This document shows, piece by piece, positions 1-9,035 of a stretch of DNA of 64,000 nucleotides (within the stretch, counting starts at the first letter, position 1; each line of letters starts with the position of its first letter). The stretch spans positions 50,286-114,285 of the forward strand of contig NZ_JBGIYY010000015.1 of NCBI RefSeq assembly GCF_041380235.1, read 5' to 3'. A program made the translations under genes and the position numbers. The DNA is from Glaciecola sp041380235 (GTDB lineage: Bacteria > Pseudomonadota > Gammaproteobacteria > Enterobacterales > Alteromonadaceae). Below the pieces are notes generated by a model. That model was given only the letters and a program-made list of their open reading frames with translations, ran no database searches and had not been told where the DNA came from.

Positions 1-450
1 GACCTGAATCGAGACTGGGGGAAATTTACCCAGCCTGAGACAACGACTACTTTCAATTATTTTCGGTCGCGTTTGAAACAAGACCATCGGCTCGTTTTCG
101 CATTAGATTTTCACTCAACCCAGCAAGATATTTTTTATACGATGCCTGAAGAATATGGCCTTGTTCCGGCTGATTTTGCGCAGCGCTGGATCGAGCAGTT
201 AAAAGAACAACGACTTGGATCGTTCACAGTAAGGGAGCGGCCCGGCTCAAGCCCAGGTAGAGGGGTATTCAAGCAGTTTATTGCAGACAATTTTAGGGTG
301 CATTCGGTTACCTATGAAATGGGCGATAACACTGAGCGTCCGCTGATTAAACACATAGCGCACAAGAGCGCAGAAATAATGATGCAGCAAATGTTGGCAA
401 CACCAGCCGAAGCTTTCATTCCTAAAGCCATCGACGAGTCAGTAGATTAA
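1..450 (+). CDS. M14-family zinc carboxypeptidase, 3' part only
   Basis: The gene runs in from the left edge, so its N-terminus and start are missing; 149 codons remain, ending at TAA. The visible part opens with DLNRDW, the Asn-Arg substrate-carboxylate pair typical of M14 carboxypeptidases. It is followed by DFHST (window residue 38), the third zinc-ligand His, and by YEMGDNT, whose Glu (about residue 106) sits where the catalytic general base of the family lies. The family removes C-terminal amino acids or acts on related amide substrates; the exact substrate cannot be told from this fragment. The in-frame TTG at 73 is internal, since the reading frame is open from base 1. Its 3' end overlaps the convergent GFA gene by four bases. 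Confidence 0.85.
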   Translation, partial: DLNRDWGKFTQPETTTTFNYFRSRLKQDHRLVFALDFHSTQQDIFYTMPEEYGLVPADFAQRWIEQLKEQRLGSFTVRERPGSSPGRGVFKQFIADNFRVHSVTYEMGDNTERPLIKHIAHKSAEIMMQQMLATPAEAFIPKAIDESVD

Positions 451-869
451 TCTGGCTCGCTTATCGTAACCGGCATCCATGTTTTATCCCAACGGGCTTT
501 TTTATCTTTTGGAGATAAAGACTGAATAGACACTGGCGTGGCAACCGAAAGAAGGTCAGCATCATATAAGCAATCAGAGTTAACAGAGCCGATAAGAACG
601 CCGTCAACTTCGGTCGTGACCGCTACAATTTGCTCACAATTCATGCACTTCAAAAACTCAGCTTGTCGCGAACCTTGTGTGATATGTTCGAGGCTAATGG
701 TGCTGACAAGCTCTAAAGATCCGCTTGGATCCGATAAAAATACAAGGTCGTTGTCAGAGCAAAAATCACAATCGCAAGCCCTCGGTGAATAGCTTGATAA
801 AGGTTCTGGTAGCCTTACATAGAGCTCGATTTGGTTACAGTCACAAGTACCAGAATGAAAAACAGACAA
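447..869 (-). CDS. GFA/CENP-V domain zinc-binding protein
   Basis: A 140-residue protein with the GFA (glutathione-dependent formaldehyde-activating, Mss4-like) cysteine pattern: CxC at 9/11, CxCxxC at 32/34/37, and CxxC at 75/78. In this fold these cysteines bind zinc. Many members are small proteins of unknown substrate, and true formaldehyde activation is shown for few, so no enzyme activity is assigned. The apparent start is TTG; no ATG is available near the family N-terminus, which begins just before the first CxC. It is convergent with the M14 gene. A second GFA protein of different sequence lies at 2562-2942. Confidence 0.85.
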   Translation of the reverse strand: MSVFHSGTCDCNQIELYVRLPEPLSSYSPRACDCDFCSDNDLVFLSDPSGSLELVSTISLEHITQGSRQAEFLKCMNCEQIVAVTTEVDGVLIGSVNSDCLYDADLLSVATPVSIQSLSPKDKKARWDKTWMPVTISEPD

Positions 870-1018
870 TCAACATAATCCAACGGAAATCAGACTTTAA
901 AGGGTACCATCTGTTTGCGTATGGACTAAATGCGAAAATCTCTGTGTATTGAAGTCGACTCTTCGTTTTTTATGTATTGTTAGTTTTTTTGGAGTGTTTC
1001 TGTGTGCTTTACCTGTGC

Positions 1019-1987
1019 TTACCGCCCAAGACCATTTGAATAATGCATGCGGCGATGGTTATCCATCACAATGGCTTCAAATTCGGGCAAGCTATTAATC
1101 AAGCCGATACCGTTCTCAAGACCCATCACAAAGACTGCTGTAGATAGGGCGTCGTTGTAAACCGACTCAGGTCCAATTATCGAAACCGATTGCACTTCAT
1201 AACTAGAGCGCCCGGTTTTAGGTGACAAAATATGGTGGTAACGTTGACCATCTTCTTCAAAGTAGCGCTCATAGTCTCCGGAAGTAGACATTGCCGAATC
1301 TTCTAAGGGGATCACAACCGCTTGTTTGTTGGCGTCGCGAGGATCGCGAATGCCTACTATCCATGGTTTACCCATACGATCACCGAGCAATCGAGTATCA
1401 CCTCCTGCGCTTACTAATGCATGCTCAATGCCCATGGCTTTCAGTGCCCGAATAGCGTTATCTACTGCATAACCTTTTGCGATTCCGCCTAAATCTATCT
1501 TAACATCAGGGTGTGCAAAATAGACGCTTTGACTAGCGTCATCGAGGACGATGTGTCGGTAGTCTATTGCTTCTATTAATGCATCGATAGATTCATCGTT
1601 CGGGCGCTTTTTTTCTCGGTAATCATACAAATAACCAACACTCGCGAAGGTAATGTCAAACGCACCATTAGTGAGCTCAGATAGCTCTCTAGACAATGAC
1701 AACACTTTGAACATTTCATCACTCACTTCCATAGGCGCATTCGACGCTCTAAGATTGAGTTGTGACAGCTCACTGCTCTGTATATATGGGCTCATTAACT
1801 GATTAATATGCTCCATTTCTATCATTACTTGATCTAGCGCTTTTTGACGAAGGTCTGGGTCAATATGGAACACCTCAGCTCGAATATTTGTGCCCATGAT
1901 GCCGGCGGTTTGCTCTTGCCACTGCGCAACACAAACAAAAGGTGTCAACAAGATACAAAACGCCATGAGCCCAGTTAGAACTCTCAT
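1019..1987 (-). CDS. apbE: FAD:protein FMN transferase (ApbE family)
   Basis: ApbE attaches FMN covalently to Thr/Ser of exported flavoproteins, such as NQR or RNF subunits, using FAD as donor. The 322-residue protein has an N-terminal hydrophobic export signal (residues 1-21), DLGGIAKGYAVD (165-176), AGGDTRLLG (194-202), HHILSPKTG (251-259) and a late Asp279 in DALSTA, a Mg ligand position in the family. An upstream in-frame extension to 2086 is rejected: the chosen ATG overlaps the stop of the preceding membrane-protein gene as ATGA, and the signal peptide starts there. No NQR or RNF genes are in the window, so its target is not shown. The preceding small membrane protein gene is probably cotranscribed. 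Confidence 0.93.
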   Translation of the reverse strand: MRVLTGLMAFCILLTPFVCVAQWQEQTAGIMGTNIRAEVFHIDPDLRQKALDQVMIEMEHINQLMSPYIQSSELSQLNLRASNAPMEVSDEMFKVLSLSRELSELTNGAFDITFASVGYLYDYREKKRPNDESIDALIEAIDYRHIVLDDASQSVYFAHPDVKIDLGGIAKGYAVDNAIRALKAMGIEHALVSAGGDTRLLGDRMGKPWIVGIRDPRDANKQAVVIPLEDSAMSTSGDYERYFEEDGQRYHHILSPKTGRSSYEVQSVSIIGPESVYNDALSTAVFVMGLENGIGLINSLPEFEAIVMDNHRRMHYSNGLGR

Positions 1988-2259
1988 AACACCCACATAC
2001 TCATGACTAAGGTGCTGGCCAATAACGCGAGTCCAGAAAATACATATTTTGCTGGATATCGCGTGCGCTGCCAGTTCAACAAACAATAGAGAGTGGTTAA
2101 GGGCATAAATATAATGCAGGCTATAGCAAACACTGTGTTGTTATTTGCAAAAGCTGCTGCGATAGTGATCAAGCTACCCACAAAAAACAGTGTGATCCCA
2201 ATCGCGCCCGACATGGTTACGGCGATCACGAGATACATATTGGCATCGGTAAAATTCAT
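1984..2259 (-). CDS. Small membrane protein of unknown function
   Basis: A 91-residue protein, not recognised by family. It is strongly hydrophobic with three likely membrane segments (about residues 8-35, 40-62 and 72-91) and a short basic loop (NWQRTRYPAKY) before the last one. It overlaps apbE by four bases (ATGA), which implies translational coupling, so a link to ApbE or its exported flavoprotein target is possible but unproven. A shorter version starting at the Met of MYLVIAV (residue 8) is possible. Confidence 0.65.
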   Translation of the reverse strand: MNFTDANMYLVIAVTMSGAIGITLFFVGSLITIAAAFANNNTVFAIACIIFMPLTTLYCLLNWQRTRYPAKYVFSGLALLASTLVMSMWVL

Positions 2260-2313
2260 AATAAATTCGGCTTTTTGGCGAATATAGGTTGCATATTAAG
2301 AGTGTAGCGCGAT

Positions 2314-2565
2314 TCAAACACGACTGATATCGACTTTGCTAAAATATGAGTTATGGGTAATAGACTCCATGCTTTCAATACCAATCAGAGCAATTTTGAT
2401 TGGGTCATGATCTCTCTCAAGTAAAATAGCCTCTTGATTGTCAACGGTGCGAGTTGTATCAAGTGCAAGACCCTCGATAAGGTCGCCATTAAGCATATAT
2501 AAACGCACGCGTAAACGATACATACAGGCAATTTCGAGGTAATCATGCGCCTTACACGTAATCAT
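2314..2565 (-). CDS. rof: Rof/YaeO-like Rho-binding antiterminator
   Basis: An 83-residue protein matching the Rof (YaeO) family: the opening ITCKAHDYLEIACMYRLRV corresponds to the typical 'I.C..YD.LE.AC....' start, followed by a small beta barrel (LNGDLIEGLALDT, AILLERD, KIALIGIESM). In Escherichia coli Rof binds Rho and inhibits transcription termination. Its start overlaps the end of the upstream GFA gene by four bases, so the two are probably translated together. Assignment rests on family pattern by eye; a related Sm-like domain is the main alternative. Confidence 0.72.
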   Translation of the reverse strand: MITCKAHDYLEIACMYRLRVRLYMLNGDLIEGLALDTTRTVDNQEAILLERDHDPIKIALIGIESMESITHNSYFSKVDISRV

Positions 2566-2942
2566 TTTGATTTATGCGCAAGCGTATAAGCATTGTTTTC
2601 CCAGTTCTGCCCATCAAAGTCAGCTATTTTTACTGTCGCAGGCAAACTGTCTAGGCAGTGTAAATTGACGCTCACCCCATCTGGATTAGAGCGCGGGGTA
2701 TAAAAAGGCTTTATCCCACAGACCCTACAAAAAGTATGCTTGGCAATCTTGGTGTTAAAGGTATAAGTGGTCAAATATTCTTCGCCTTTGACCAATATAA
2801 AATCCCGAAGCGGCACAATTACATGGATAAGACCGCTCTTGTGACATATTGAACAGTTGCATCTGTCAGATTCTACAACATCGGGCAAATTAACCTTAAA
2901 CGTGACTGCTTGGCAATGACAACTCCCCGAGTATTGACGCAT
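2562..2942 (-). CDS. GFA-family zinc-binding protein
   Basis: A 126-residue GFA-domain protein with cysteine pairs at 8/10 (GSCHC), 28/30/33 (CNCSIC) and 72/75 (CRVCG), the usual zinc ligands of this fold. GIKPFYTPRSNPDGVSVNLHCLD is the typical C-terminal strand region. It has the family's normal length. It sits in a leftward series behind the prenyltransferase and overlaps rof by four bases. Function is not known beyond the fold; glutathione-linked or carbon-sulfur lyase activity occurs in some relatives. Confidence 0.87.
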   Translation of the reverse strand: MRQYSGSCHCQAVTFKVNLPDVVESDRCNCSICHKSGLIHVIVPLRDFILVKGEEYLTTYTFNTKIAKHTFCRVCGIKPFYTPRSNPDGVSVNLHCLDSLPATVKIADFDGQNWENNAYTLAHKSK

Positions 2943-2985
2943 GTTTTTTATTCTCTATATACTGACGTTTAAAGTGAACCTAGTA

Positions 2986-3885
2986 TTATGCAAGAAACAA
3001 GGTGAATGCAAGAATAAGGGGAACAACGAGCGTTACTAAAACATTTAAGCCTAAAATAGGCAGTATCGCTTGTACATTATTTGGTTCAAATTGCTTGGCC
3101 TTAATTGCTATCAATATACTAACGGGAAGCCCTATTAAGCTGAGTAAGCTCAAATCTGGCAGTAGCGAGGCAAATACCGATATCAGCACACTCATGTATG
3201 CCAACATCGCCAACACAAAATAGCTGAGGGCCGCGCTTTGATAACCGTAACGAATCACAAAATGATCGCGCCCGACACTTTTATCAACAATAGCGTCTGG
3301 GAACTGATTAAGAAGTAATAAGTTATTTACTAAACAAAAAACCGGTAAGCTGATGCAAACAATTAAGGGGTCGACTCTGCCGGTTAGCGCGGCATATGTT
3401 CCGATCACCATAAGCAAACCAAAACCTAAGCCCGGTGCAAACAAACACAGCCAAGGATTTCGGTTAAGCCAAGGTGTATATGTGAGCACCACCAAAATGC
3501 CAATTAGGCCGATAACACTCATCACAACGTGCACTTGTGATATCACATATATGCCCAGCAGGGTCAAAGCAAAAAGACTTAGTAAACCAAAGCCCTTAAC
3601 CGCTTTTAATGCAGATGGGTTATCTTGCAAGGCACCGCTGCCACCGCTAAACGGTGTTTTTTCAGTGCGTTCATCTAAACCACTTGTTGCATCATGATAT
3701 TCATTCAACAAATTCACGCTGATATGCCCCAAAGTAGCAATACCGAAACAAGACATCACTAACGCCACATTAATTTGGGCCTGCGCATACACTGATGCAG
3801 CGACTCCCACCAACACACAAACAGGCGCTAAAATAATGAATTTAGGACGGCTTGCTTTTACAATAGTAGCGAATGTTGACTGCAT
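2986..3885 (-). CDS. UbiA-superfamily prenyltransferase (MenA-like)
   Basis: A 299-residue integral membrane protein with about eight or nine hydrophobic segments. It has both Asp-rich motifs of UbiA prenyltransferases: NEYHDATSGLD (61-71) and DAIVDKSVG (197-205), which bind the prenyl diphosphate through Mg. The first motif resembles MenA (1,4-dihydroxy-2-naphthoate prenyltransferase) more than UbiA, but no other menaquinone genes are in the window, so the acceptor is open. It starts about 10 bases after the aconitase stop, suggesting cotranscription with acnA. Confidence 0.85.
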   Translation of the reverse strand: MQSTFATIVKASRPKFIILAPVCVLVGVAASVYAQAQINVALVMSCFGIATLGHISVNLLNEYHDATSGLDERTEKTPFSGGSGALQDNPSALKAVKGFGLLSLFALTLLGIYVISQVHVVMSVIGLIGILVVLTYTPWLNRNPWLCLFAPGLGFGLLMVIGTYAALTGRVDPLIVCISLPVFCLVNNLLLLNQFPDAIVDKSVGRDHFVIRYGYQSAALSYFVLAMLAYMSVLISVFASLLPDLSLLSLIGLPVSILIAIKAKQFEPNNVQAILPILGLNVLVTLVVPLILAFTLFLA

Positions 3886-3895
3886 ATCTGACCAC

Positions 3896-6622
3896 TTAGC
3901 GCTTTGCTAGATCTCTAAGTACGTAATGCAAAATCCCGCCGTGCTGATAGTATTCCCACTCACTGTTGGTATCGATGCGCACTTTTGCTTCAAAATCAAC
4001 GATACTGCCATCTGGACGCTTAGCGCTGACCTTAATCACCTCTGGTTTACTTTCCAAGCTAGAAAAACTAAAACTTTCTTCGCCGCTTAGCTGATGAGTA
4101 TCGGCGCTTTCTTGCGGCATAAATTCAAGCGGTAAGACACCAAAACCCACCAAATTCGAGCGATGAATACGTTCGTAGCTAGCTGCAATGACGACTTCAA
4201 TGCCCAATAGTTTAGTGCCTTTCGCTGCCCAATCGCGAGATGAGCCTGTACCGTACTCTTTGCCTGCCAACACAACTAAGGGAGTCTTAGTTGCCTTGTA
4301 CTTCATCGCTGCATCGTAAATACTGCATATTTTTTGATCGGGGAAATAGCAGGTGAACCCTCCTTCTGTTCCGGGTGCCAGTAAATTTTTTAATCTTACA
4401 TTAGCGAAGGTTCCCCGCATCATTACTTCGTGATTACCACGTCGAGACCCTAGGCTATTGAAATCTTTAGCATCCACTTGTTGCGCTAATAAATATTTAC
4501 CCGCTGGCGTGTCTTGCGCGATAGCGCCTGCAGGAGAGATGTGGTCAGTCGTAATAGAATCTCCGACTTTTACTAAGCATCGGGCGTTTTGCACACTGGG
4601 GATCGCATCGACCTGATTAGACATAGTGTCAAAGTAAGGAGGGTTTTTTACATAGGTAGAATCGGGCCAGCTGTAGGTTTCACCTTCTGGTACAGGCAAT
4701 GACTTCCACTGTTCAGTGCCCTCAAATACATCTTGATAGCGGCTTTGATACATTTGTGCCGATAATGAGGAAGCCACTAAATCACTAATTTCTGATTGCG
4801 TGGGCCAAATGTCTTTTAAAAATACCGCTTGGTTTTGTTCGTCATAGCCGAGGGGATCTTTGTATATATCTATCGTCATACTACCTGCAATTGCATAAGC
4901 CACAACTAATGGCGGCGACGCTAAATAGTTTGCTCTGACATCCTGATGTATTCTTCCTTCAAAGTTACGGTTGCCAGATAGCACCGAGCAAGCAGTTAAC
5001 TTACCTTTTTGAATGGCATCGCTAACTGCATCGGGGAGTGGCCCAGAGTTACCAATGCATGTAGTGCAGCCAAATCCCACTACATCAAAGCCCAACGCTT
5101 TCAGCGGAGCCATAACGCCGGCTTGTTCAAGATACGCCGGCACGACTTGTGAGCCTGGCGCTAAGGAAGTTTTTACCCAAGGTTTCGGTTTTAAACCTCT
5201 GGCCAATGCTTTTTGAGCAACCAACCCTGCTGCCAACATAACCGCAGGGTTAGAGGTGTTGGTACAAGAAGTGATAGCGGCGATGACGATATCGCCATGT
5301 TTTAATGAGCTTTGTTCGCCTTCTATCTTAATATCTACGGCATCTGAAACTTGGGTTTTGCCTACGGCATTTGCCCCTCCCTCGTCGGCAAAACGCGATA
5401 GAGTTTGATCCGCTAACTCAATGCCTAAAATTTGCATATGTTTAACGAACTCACTTTTAGCCTCACTTAGCGAAATTCTGTCTTGTGGTCGCTTAGGTCC
5501 GGCAATACTGGGCACGACTTCTTGCATATTTAGCGACAGGCTGTCGCTGTAATTCGCGCTTGGACTGCCGTCTTCTCGCCACATGCCTTGCGCCTTTGCA
5601 TACGCTTCTACTATATCTATCTGGCCTTGCTCTCGTCCGCTCAGTTTCATGTAGCTTAGGGTTTCGTTATCGATAGGAAAAATACCGCACGTTGCACCGT
5701 ATTCTGGCGCCATATTGGCAATCGTGGCTCTATCGGCCAGTGGTAAATTGCTTAAACCATCGCCATAAAACTCGACGAATTTGCCTACGACTCCTTTTTT
5801 CCTCAACATTTGCGTGACGGTTAATACAAGATCGGTTGCGGTAGCGCCTTCTGGCAGTTTCCCAGAAAGTTCGAAACCAATAACCTGTGGTAATAACATA
5901 CTGATAGGCTGCCCGAGCATAGCGGCTTCGGCTTCAATGCCGCCTACCCCCCAACCAAGCACTCCTAGACCATTAATCATGGTGGTATGCGAATCAGTGC
6001 CAACTAAAGTATCAGGGTAGAGCAGTTTTTCATGATCACGCTCACCTTGCATAATCACACTGGCTAAGTACTCCAGATTAACTTGATGCACAATGCCGGT
6101 GCCCGGCGGCACGACTCTGAAATTTGAAAAAGCTTTTTGACCCCAGCGTAAAAATTGGTAGCGCTCTTTATTGCGCTCAAACTCAATTTTTGTATTCTTT
6201 ACAAGCGAATCTTCAGTGCCAAAAAAATCCACCATAACTGAGTGATCTATGACCAAATCGACGGGTACCAGCGGATTTATAGACTTAGCGTTGCCGCCCA
6301 ACTTTACAACGGCATCGCGCATTGCGGCCAAATCAACAATAGCGGGGACCCCAGTAAAGTCTTGCAATACTACTCTAGCGGGCGTAAATGCAACTTGTTC
6401 TAGGGGGGTGGCTGATGCGTCCCAATCACAAATAGATACGATATCTTGTGCACTAACATGCAGACTGTCTTCGTTGCGCAGTAAATTCTCAAGCAACACC
6501 TTCATGGCAAAGGGCAGTCGTGATATCGCGTCTTGCTTAGGCAAACGAGTGATGTCGAAGATATGGTATTGCTCGCCACCAATCTTTATGTGCCTTTTGG
6601 TATGAAAACTATTATTGCTCAT
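3896..6622 (-). CDS. acnA: Aconitate hydratase A
   Basis: Interconverts citrate and isocitrate in the TCA cycle via a 4Fe-4S cluster. The 908-residue length fits the AcnA/IRP1 type (about 890) rather than AcnB. The cluster cysteines are visible: Cys453 in TSCTNTSNP and Cys519/Cys522 in GCTTCIGNSGP. GTDSHTTMINGLGVLGWGVGG (209-229) is part of the active site, and the C-terminal swivel domain holds GSSRDWAAKG. AcnA is the stress-stable, iron-responsive aconitase in enteric bacteria. It heads the leftward series with the prenyltransferase. A possible -10 (TATACT, complement of 6741-6746) lies about 120 bases upstream, but its -35 is weak. Confidence 0.98.
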   Translation of the reverse strand: MSNNSFHTKRHIKIGGEQYHIFDITRLPKQDAISRLPFAMKVLLENLLRNEDSLHVSAQDIVSICDWDASATPLEQVAFTPARVVLQDFTGVPAIVDLAAMRDAVVKLGGNAKSINPLVPVDLVIDHSVMVDFFGTEDSLVKNTKIEFERNKERYQFLRWGQKAFSNFRVVPPGTGIVHQVNLEYLASVIMQGERDHEKLLYPDTLVGTDSHTTMINGLGVLGWGVGGIEAEAAMLGQPISMLLPQVIGFELSGKLPEGATATDLVLTVTQMLRKKGVVGKFVEFYGDGLSNLPLADRATIANMAPEYGATCGIFPIDNETLSYMKLSGREQGQIDIVEAYAKAQGMWREDGSPSANYSDSLSLNMQEVVPSIAGPKRPQDRISLSEAKSEFVKHMQILGIELADQTLSRFADEGGANAVGKTQVSDAVDIKIEGEQSSLKHGDIVIAAITSCTNTSNPAVMLAAGLVAQKALARGLKPKPWVKTSLAPGSQVVPAYLEQAGVMAPLKALGFDVVGFGCTTCIGNSGPLPDAVSDAIQKGKLTACSVLSGNRNFEGRIHQDVRANYLASPPLVVAYAIAGSMTIDIYKDPLGYDEQNQAVFLKDIWPTQSEISDLVASSLSAQMYQSRYQDVFEGTEQWKSLPVPEGETYSWPDSTYVKNPPYFDTMSNQVDAIPSVQNARCLVKVGDSITTDHISPAGAIAQDTPAGKYLLAQQVDAKDFNSLGSRRGNHEVMMRGTFANVRLKNLLAPGTEGGFTCYFPDQKICSIYDAAMKYKATKTPLVVLAGKEYGTGSSRDWAAKGTKLLGIEVVIAASYERIHRSNLVGFGVLPLEFMPQESADTHQLSGEESFSFSSLESKPEVIKVSAKRPDGSIVDFEAKVRIDTNSEWEYYQHGGILHYVLRDLAKR

Positions 6623-7002
6623 AGATTCTCCTTGGTTTCATTCTTATCGATGGCTGCTAAATTGCGTAGCTTCTGGCAGTTACTGCTTATCAGGAAGCGC
6701 GCGGGTTCAGCAAACAAAGCCTTAAGACCTGTCTCAAATTAGTATAGCTAGAATTTTATAGCAAGCTTAAGTAAGTAGTGTGAGAATTGGACGAATAGGA
6801 TTAGTTTCACCCGAAATGGGCTTTTACATATTTGGTAGTAGATGTAAGCCTTACTAGATCTTTAAGATTAAAAATATCCTTTACACATATAAAGAGCACG
6901 TCAATCAGTGGGTATTGACTGACAAGTACCCGGCATTAGGAGACATAGGATAGTTGTGGGAGTTCAACTTTTGACTCTTGAGGTAATCGATTTCATTAAA
7001 AA
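6623..7002. other. Gene-free stretch between acnA and the SnoaL-like gene
   Basis: 380 bases with no supportable gene. The part nearest acnA must hold its promoter; the only -10-like hexamer I could place is TATACT on the minus strand at 6741-6746. The left-over 6780-7002 part is AT-rich and shows no hairpin terminator or RNA gene that I recognise. Confidence 0.5.
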
Positions 7003-7497
7003 TTATTGAGCACTTTTGAATGGACAGGTATCAAGAAGTTCGCTACCCACGGCACCATCAGAATTGAAAATATCGGCATAAATTAGCCATTCACCAGTTT
7101 CCTGTTTTTTTCGAATTTCCATAAATTTCCCTACATCTATCCCAAAACCACCCTTACCGTCAGGGATAGAGACGCAAGATCGACCTCTAACGTAAGCAAT
7201 ATGATTGCTACCAGATATTTCTTGAATCTCAAAAGCTATACGAAATCCACTTTCATTCTTTTCTTGCCATGATGCAATGTCCTGCCGACCAACTATGGCA
7301 ACGCTGTTAGGAGGCATCATTGTAGCGTTTAATGCAAATAAATCAGCAAGTCCGGACCAGTCGTTTTGATTATATGCGTTTACCCACTCTTTTGACGACG
7401 CTTTGATATCATTTAGATCCTGTGCTGATAACTCAGCTGAGCTTGATTGAAAAGCTATAATGAACGACAAAATTATCATTAGTATTGAAGCCTTCAT
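7003..7497 (-). CDS. Exported SnoaL-like/NTF2-fold protein (DUF4440 type)
   Basis: A 164-residue protein with an N-terminal signal peptide (hydrophobic residues 3-18, likely cut after SSSA near 21). The mature part has the NTF2-like pattern: a helix with EWVNAYNQNDWSGLADLF, then ATMMPPNSVAIVGRQDIASW, typical of the DUF4440/SnoaL ketosteroid-isomerase-like group that carries small ligands or acts as a hydrolase. It ends with a strand GEWLIYADIFNSD. One mature Cys pair (SCVS and DTCPF) could form a disulfide in the periplasm. It is alone, flanked by two gene-free stretches; substrate unknown. Confidence 0.75.
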   Translation of the reverse strand: MKASILMIILSFIIAFQSSSAELSAQDLNDIKASSKEWVNAYNQNDWSGLADLFALNATMMPPNSVAIVGRQDIASWQEKNESGFRIAFEIQEISGSNHIAYVRGRSCVSIPDGKGGFGIDVGKFMEIRKKQETGEWLIYADIFNSDGAVGSELLDTCPFKSAQ

Positions 7498-8140
7498 TAG
7501 AAATTCCTTTTTTTCTGCAAAGTAAGTGATGTGTGAGTATGCTTAGATTAAAAATCTGTAGCAACTGATTAATTCAGAAGTATTGGCCATAAGTCATTGT
7601 GGTTCGCGTTATTCTGAAATTTAGAAGTTCTCAAACCGCATGCTTTTGCAGCCTAACCATCGATATGATGTATTCAGTTTGGTCATCAAGAATCGCTTGA
7701 ACAAGATTAATTTACCGAAAACCGGCACGCCTCCTTACTTACATTTTCTCTTGATCAACTTGGACTCAAATACGGCAATTGCGGACGTACGAGCATGATT
7801 ATATCAAATGAGCGATTAGTGCCAGGAGCCGACATATCACCGTCCGATAATACGAATCAAAAATTGATAGCGGACATTTAAATTTTGCCACTTGACTGTC
7901 TCTTTTGAGAGCGAAAGCGGAAGTACAAACACCCGTCATGACGTCGAAGGACGGCATCTTTTAAACCTACCTCTGAAAGTCAGTAGTGAGAGCGAAAAGG
8001 GGCGTTGGTTATAGCCTTGATGTTTGATTGGACAGAGAATAGTATAAATCTATAGTGTCGCGTGCGTGTCGCCCTAGTTTCGTCACCGACAAATAAAGTT
8101 TTTAGTTAGAGTTTGTTATCTCAAACACTAGGAGTGATAA
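7498..8140. other. 643-bp gene-free stretch
   Basis: No reading frame with a credible start or family pattern is seen on either strand, and no RNA gene is recognised. It ends with the control region of the XRE regulator: a short inverted repeat GTTTG-6-CAAAC at 8111-8126 just before the ribosome binding site. It could be the remains of decayed accessory DNA, but I see no direct evidence such as terminal repeats or a transposase fragment. Confidence 0.45.
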
Positions 8141-8554
8141 ATGATTATAAAAAAATTGCGAGAAAAGAAAAACTGGTCTCAAGAGCAATTGGCTATTATG
8201 TGTGGTTTAAGCACACGTACAATTCAACGTATTGAGTCTGGTAATAACGCTAGTATTGAATCTTTAAAATCACTTTCCGCTGTTTTTGAGGTAGATATTC
8301 AAACTTTAACAAAGGAAATTACTGTGATAGATAAAGAATCAGCAGCTTGGAAAGCTGAGCCTCTATGGTTTCGATATCAGTTTTTTGGAATCAAAACTAA
8401 GCGCCATGCTCAAATAGGCGAATTTGTATTGATAGCATTGGGGTTATATTTGGCCTATTTCAGCACAACTCATCACATTGCGTGGGTTGCATTTGCTGGC
8501 GCTTATATTTTTAGCAAATTATTCCATAGAATGGATATTAAGAACTTATGGTAA
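8141..8554 (+). CDS. XRE-family regulator with C-terminal two-helix membrane domain
   Basis: A 137-residue protein. Residues 1-60 form an XRE helix-turn-helix (LREKKNWSQEQLAIMCGLS, then TRTIQRIESGNNASIESL), a DNA-binding domain like that of phage Cro/CI. Residues about 80-137 carry two hydrophobic helices resembling the 2TM domain found in small bacterial membrane proteins (RYQFFGIKTKRHAQIGEF, then two helices). A membrane-tethered repressor is implied. The start is well set by AGGAG six bases upstream of ATG. GTTTG/CAAAC arms at 8111-8126 could be its own operator. No target gene adjoins it on the same strand. A strong terminator follows. Confidence 0.8.
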   Translation: MIIKKLREKKNWSQEQLAIMCGLSTRTIQRIESGNNASIESLKSLSAVFEVDIQTLTKEITVIDKESAAWKAEPLWFRYQFFGIKTKRHAQIGEFVLIALGLYLAYFSTTHHIAWVAFAGAYIFSKLFHRMDIKNLW

Positions 8555-8590
8555 GCATTAAAAAGCCTGTAGAACAAAACTAATATCTGT

Positions 8591-8624
8591 AAACGGCTCT
8601 GGTGCTAGCCGAGCCGTTTTTTTC
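8591..8624 (+). terminator. Intrinsic terminator after the XRE regulator
   Basis: AAACGGCTC (8591-8599) pairs with GAGCCGTTT (8611-8619) around an 11-base loop and runs into a T tract, ending the regulator transcript about 40 bases after its stop. Confidence 0.85.
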
Positions 8625-8756
8625 TAAAAAATCCATGATAGTTTCGTAAGTTAACAGCTATTTTTTGCAATAAAAACAGTAAGGAAAAAGAGTCGAATTC
8701 GTTATATATTCTGAACAGATTAGTCTGAACATCTCCAATGGAAGCGCTGCCGAAAA

Positions 8757-9032
8757 TCAAGCTGCATGCGTAAGATCAACGTTAAGTACTTTCATCACTT
8801 TTTTGACCGTATCCCAGCGTGGACTAACTTTACCGTTAAATGATTTATATAGACTCTCACGATTAACACCAATTGTTTCGGCAATATCAGCTACGCCATG
8901 TTTTTTAACTAAGTGATTAAGTGCGCCAATAAATACTTTAGGATCATCATCATTGAAACACTCAATTAAAAATTCATTAATTTCTTCTTGAGTTTCCATG
9001 TAATCAAATGGGTTAAATGGTTTTGTTTTCAT
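8757..9032 (-). CDS. Antitoxin of a HI1419/HI1420-type toxin-antitoxin pair
   Basis: A 91-residue HTH protein of the 'putative addiction module antidote' group. The N-terminal TKPFNPFDYMETQEEINEFL is the usual antitoxin lead, then DDPKVFIGALNHLVKKHG, and a helix-turn-helix GVADIAETIGVNRESLYKSF with the GNP-like turn replaced by GKVSPRWDTV. Such antitoxins neutralise the RelE-fold toxin and repress the operon. It starts three bases after the toxin stop, the toxin-first order typical of HI1419/HigBA-like modules. Confidence 0.88.
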   Translation of the reverse strand: MKTKPFNPFDYMETQEEINEFLIECFNDDDPKVFIGALNHLVKKHGVADIAETIGVNRESLYKSFNGKVSPRWDTVKKVMKVLNVDLTHAA

Positions 9033-9035
9033 AAA

